DNA from: Natronosalvus vescus
Lineage (GTDB): Archaea > Halobacteriota > Halobacteria > Halobacteriales > Natrialbaceae
Assembly (NCBI RefSeq): GCF_023973145.1
Contig: NZ_CP099546.1
Coordinates: forward strand, 744,001-808,000
Direction of reading: 5' to 3'
Length of the DNA stretch: 64,000 nucleotides
A model generated the notes under the pieces. The model saw only the letters and a program-made list of their open reading frames with translations. It was not told the DNA's origin and did no database searches. Below are positions 61,052 to 64,000 of this stretch, one piece after another; the stretch's first letter is position 1; each line of letters begins with the position of its first letter. The position numbers were made by a program, and so were the translations under genes.

Positions 61052-61798
61052 ATGCACGTCACGTTCCTCGGAACGGGTAGCGCGATGCCGGTTGCGGATC
61101 GCCATCAGACCGGGATCCTGCTCGAGACGAACGACCAGGTGCTGCTCGTCGATTGCGGTGCGGGAATACTCCACCGGCTCGCCGCGACCGACGTCGGTTA
61201 CGAAGGCGTCGGAACCGTCCTGTTGACCCACCACCACCTCGACCACGTCAACGACCTCCTGGCGCTGTTGAAAGCACGGTGGCTGGCCGGAGAGGACGAG
61301 TTCGAGGTGATCGGGCCGGCCGGAACGGAGGCACTCGTCCACGATCTGCTCTCGATCCACGACTATCTCCAGGATCGGATCGACCTCACCATCAGGGAGG
61401 TCGGTTCCCACGAGTTCTCCATCGGTGCGATCGACGTGGACGCGTACCCGACTCGACACTCGATGGACTGTCTGGCCTACCGGTTCTCCACCGAGGACGC
61501 CGCTGGCGATTTCACGTTCAGCGGCGACTCCGAAGCATTCGCCGACCTGGCTGCCTTCGCGGACGGCTCGAGCGTTCTCGTGCACGACTGTTCGTTCCCA
61601 GACCAGACGGCGACCCCGAATCACGCGTCGCCCGCCGAGTTGGGGGAAGCATTGACGGGCACCGACATCGGCTGCGTCTACCTCACCCACCTCTATCCCC
61701 ACGTGGACGGCCATCGCGAGTCGATGCTCGAGTCGATCGGTCGCCAGTACGATGGCGAGGTACGATTCGCCGCAGACGGTCTCTCGCTCGAGATCTGA
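61052..61798 (+). CDS. MBL-fold (metallo-beta-lactamase) hydrolase, RNase Z-like
   Basis: A 248-residue protein with the metal motif HHHLDH (residues 60-65) after FLGTGSAMPVADRHQTG, plus later ligands in FTFSGDSEAF and YLTHLYPHVDGH. The start and the order of metal motifs resemble the tRNase Z/ElaC and PqqB-like branch, but it lacks the flexible arm of true RNase Z, so a phosphodiesterase or other hydrolase is as likely. The start at 61052 (MHVTFLGTG) is the family beginning; the longer open frame from 60860 was rejected. Confidence 0.87.
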   Translation: MHVTFLGTGSAMPVADRHQTGILLETNDQVLLVDCGAGILHRLAATDVGYEGVGTVLLTHHHLDHVNDLLALLKARWLAGEDEFEVIGPAGTEALVHDLLSIHDYLQDRIDLTIREVGSHEFSIGAIDVDAYPTRHSMDCLAYRFSTEDAAGDFTFSGDSEAFADLAAFADGSSVLVHDCSFPDQTATPNHASPAELGEALTGTDIGCVYLTHLYPHVDGHRESMLESIGRQYDGEVRFAADGLSLEI

Positions 61799-61835
61799 CC
61801 AGGCTTCCGTTGTGGAGGGGCGATCCAAAATTTCG

Positions 61836-62813
61836 TTATAGTTCTTGCAAAATTGCGTCCGTCACCGCACGTGTCGAGGCTGACCCACCCATATCCGGTG
61901 TGTGCGGCCCCGACGCAAGCACCCCTGTAACGGCTACTCGAACGTCTGTTGCCGCCTCCGCGTAGCCGAGATTCTCGAGCAACATCGCCGCCGAGAGGAT
62001 CGTCGCAGCCGGATTGGCGACGCCCTTTCCAGCGATATCGGGGGCGCTGCCGTGTACCGGTTCGAACAACCCGCCGCCGGGGCCGAGGTTGGCCGAGGGC
62101 AACACGCCCAGCCCGCCGACGAGTCCCGCGGCGAGATCCGAGAGCACGTCGCCGGCGAGATTCGGCATGACCGCGAGTTCGAACGTCTCGGGGGTGAGAC
62201 AGACGTGCGTCGCGAAGGCGTCCATGAGTACCTCTTCGGTCGGAACATCGTTCTCCTTGGCGACCGCGAGTACGGCGTCTCTGAACCGCCCGTCGGTCTC
62301 GCGCATCACGTTCGCCTTGTGAACGACGTGCAGCGTCTCCACGTCGTGGGTTCTCGCGTACTCGCAGGCGAACTCGGCCAGCCGCGTCGCTGCCGACGTA
62401 CTCGAGACGCGCGTCAGCGTCGAGAGGTCGTCACTTAGGCGTGTCTCGTGGCCAGCATAGACGCCTTCCGTGTTCTCACGCAGGATGACCAGATCCAGGT
62501 CGGGACACAGCACGTCGGTTCCGGCGACCGCTCGAGCGGGCCGGACGTTGACGAAGGAGTCGATGGCGTTTCGCAGGGGGATGACGACGTCGGCCGCCGT
62601 CTCGCCGACGGCACCCAGGAGGGTTGCATCAGCCCCCAGTACGGCCGTCCGCGTCTCCGCGGGGAGGGCCGTCCCCGTCCGCTCGCGAACGGCATCACCC
62701 GCATCGACCTCGACGAACTCGAGATTGCCGACGGCCTCGAGCACGTCGACGGCCGCGGGGACGACCTCCTGGCCGACACCGTCGCCTGGGATGACGGCGA
62801 TGCGGTCTGTCAT
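61836..62813 (-). CDS. leuB: Isopropylmalate/isocitrate dehydrogenase family protein (LeuB-like)
   Basis: A 325-residue beta-decarboxylating dehydrogenase. It has [14 protein letters not shown], the substrate-recognition stretch [12 protein letters not shown], the lysine in VVHKANVM, the metal aspartates in [11 protein letters not shown] and [14 protein letters not shown]. The family includes 3-isopropylmalate, isocitrate, homoisocitrate, D-malate and tartrate dehydrogenases. The length and overall form match haloarchaeal LeuB, but no leuA, leuC or leuD is adjacent; instead an aldehyde dehydrogenase gene lies 43 bases upstream on the same strand. A catabolic D-malate or tartrate-like role is therefore also possible. 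Confidence 0.8.
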   Translation of the reverse strand: MTDRIAVIPGDGVGQEVVPAAVDVLEAVGNLEFVEVDAGDAVRERTGTALPAETRTAVLGADATLLGAVGETAADVVIPLRNAIDSFVNVRPARAVAGTDVLCPDLDLVILRENTEGVYAGHETRLSDDLSTLTRVSSTSAATRLAEFACEYARTHDVETLHVVHKANVMRETDGRFRDAVLAVAKENDVPTEEVLMDAFATHVCLTPETFELAVMPNLAGDVLSDLAAGLVGGLGVLPSANLGPGGGLFEPVHGSAPDIAGKGVANPAATILSAAMLLENLGYAEAATDVRVAVTGVLASGPHTPDMGGSASTRAVTDAILQEL

Positions 62814-62856
62814 CCGAGAACCTCCCGTGGCGGTTCGATCGTTGCGATCCCGATCA

Positions 62857-64000
62857 TCAGGCACCCGGGAGGTTCCCGCCGCCGTCACCGATGTTGATGG
62901 CGACGTTTTTCGACTGCACGTAGGACTCGAGCGCTTCCAGCCCCTTCTCCCGGCCGATTCCGCTCCGTTTGTAGCCGCCGAAGGGGGTCTGCTGAGTGTC
63001 GACGAACCAGTCGTTGACGTAGACGTTCCCGGCCTCGAGGCGACGTGCCAGGCGGCCCGCCCGGGAGACGTCGCTCGTGAATATCCCGGAGACGAGGCCG
63101 TAGTCGACGTCGTTCGCGATCTCGAGTGCCTCGGCTTCGGTGCTGAAGGGTATCACACAGAGCACGGGGCCGAAGATCTCCTCCTGGGCGATCCGCATCT
63201 CCGAGGAAACGTCGGTGAACACCGTCGGCGGAACGAAGTAGCCGCGGCGATCCGGCGGGGTGCCGCCGGTGGCGAGGGTCGCCCCCTCTGATTGCCCGAC
63301 GTCGATATAGCTCGTCACCTTCTCGTACTGCTCGGCGGAGGCGAGTGGCCCCATGTCGGCGTCTTCATCGCCGGGGGCGAGTTCGTAGTCGTCCGCGAGG
63401 GAGACGATCCGCTCGACGAACTCGTCGTAGACGGACTCGTGGATCAGGGCCCGGTCGGCGGCCGAACACACCTGTCCCGCGTTCGTGAAGATGGCCGTCG
63501 CGACCGTCTCAGCGGTTGCCTCGAGGTCGGCGTCCGGGAAGACGAGTGCCGGGTTCTTCCCACCGAGTTCGAGCGTGACGGGCGTGATCGTCTCGGCGGC
63601 CGTCCGCATGATGGTCTGGCCGGTCGGCACGCTGCCGGTGAAGGTGATCGTGTCGATCCCCTCGTGGGACGTGACGGCGGCCCCGGTCTCGCCACCGCCG
63701 GGGACGACGTTGATCAGGCCGTCCGGGACGTCCGTCTCCGCACACAGTTCCGCGAGGCGAAGGGAACTCAGCGGGGTCTGGGGGGCCGGTTTGAGGACGA
63801 CCGCGTTCCCGCCGACCAGCGCGGGTGCGGTGCCGCGGGCGAACAGGTTCCCGGGGAAGTTCCACGGCGTGATCTGGGCGCTCACCCCGTAGGGCTCTCG
63901 GATGGTGAAGTCGAGTTTATCGGGGCCGAGCGGGATGCTCCGTCCCTCGAGTTTGTCCGTAAACCCCGCGTAGTACTCGAAGTACCGGGCGGCGCTCTCG
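62857..64000 (-). CDS. NAD(P)-dependent aldehyde dehydrogenase (N-terminus outside the window)
   Basis: The frame is open to the right edge, so the N-terminal part is missing; about 380 residues are visible. The oxyanion asparagine lies in QITPWNFP, the general-base glutamate in TLELGGKNP and the catalytic cysteine in NAGQVCSA, so it is a classical non-acylating ALDH. The C-terminal part has EEIFGPVL and the tetramerisation end [21 protein letters not shown]. The substrate is unknown. It is probably co-transcribed with the downstream LeuB-like gene (43-base gap). Confidence 0.92.
   Translation of the reverse strand, partial: ESAARYFEYYAGFTDKLEGRSIPLGPDKLDFTIREPYGVSAQITPWNFPGNLFARGTAPALVGGNAVVLKPAPQTPLSSLRLAELCAETDVPDGLINVVPGGGETGAAVTSHEGIDTITFTGSVPTGQTIMRTAAETITPVTLELGGKNPALVFPDADLEATAETVATAIFTNAGQVCSAADRALIHESVYDEFVERIVSLADDYELAPGDEDADMGPLASAEQYEKVTSYIDVGQSEGATLATGGTPPDRRGYFVPPTVFTDVSSEMRIAQEEIFGPVLCVIPFSTEAEALEIANDVDYGLVSGIFTSDVSRAGRLARRLEAGNVYVNDWFVDTQQTPFGGYKRSGIGREKGLEALESYVQSKNVAINIGDGGGNLPGA

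Noticed and set aside
60709-61080. Plus-strand open frame upstream of the MBL-fold gene
   Set aside because: Cysteine-, serine- and arginine-rich composition unlike the neighbours, overlaps the true start of the MBL gene, no domain.
1-64000. tRNA, rRNA and intact insertion sequences
   Set aside because: Gaps were read for tRNA T-loop and acceptor patterns, rRNA segments, and transposase motifs; none was found. Absence by eye is not proof; tRNAscan-SE and ISfinder searches would settle it.

Overview
The window is chromosomal DNA of an extremely halophilic archaeon (class Halobacteria). The evidence is an archaeal TATA-binding protein, a class I HMG-CoA reductase for isoprenoid lipids, a CetZ tubulin-like protein, a split-type GMP synthase subunit, HalOD1 and DUF7344 proteins, Tat signals on secreted proteins, strongly acidic products, high GC content, and many genes with a TATA box about 25-30 bases before the start codon (leaderless transcripts). 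The very frequent CTCGAG hexamer suggests Natrialbales; that last step is inference.

Layout. 1-17.7 kb is mostly housekeeping and small haloarchaeal genes: the end of a DUF255 protein, a TrmB-type regulator, hmgA, an MFS transporter divergent from a zinc deacylase overlapping a threonine-synthase-like PLP enzyme, pyrG-guaAB, tbp, a methyltransferase and the tRNA G10 methyltransferase. 17.9-23.2 kb holds a CHRD-domain exoprotein, an 85-bp palindromic MITE-like element, and three amide-bond enzymes (GCS2 ligase, aspartoacylase-type deacylase, C45 Ntn-hydrolase). 23.3-28.5 kb is one giant Tat-exported subtilase with a right-handed beta-helix. 28.8-33.9 kb has an FAD oxidoreductase, two membrane genes, a 1.4-kb gene-poor stretch with repeats, and cetZ.

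34.1-45.5 kb looks like a catabolic island: a Gfo/Idh/MocA dehydrogenase, a BMP-type (nucleoside or sugar) ABC importer, a ROK protein, a class III aminotransferase divergent from a CoA-acylating (methyl)malonate-semialdehyde dehydrogenase, and an Lrp/AsnC regulator. 45.7-49.4 kb is a tight four-gene operon: SDR dehydrogenase, M20 metallopeptidase, a degenerate M20 pseudoenzyme and a protein that keeps the complete catalytic residue pattern of the LpxC zinc deacetylase, although archaea have no lipid A. This is the most unusual locus in the window. 49.8-64 kb contains a BBE-type flavoprotein, a methyltransferase with an apparent N-terminal frameshift, an HdeD membrane protein, a divergently arranged peptide ABC transporter, a NUDIX-HAD pair, an MBL-fold hydrolase, a LeuB-like dehydrogenase and a truncated aldehyde dehydrogenase at the edge.

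No rRNA, tRNA, CRISPR array or intact insertion sequence was recognised. Functions are assigned from motifs and family memory only; no database search was possible.
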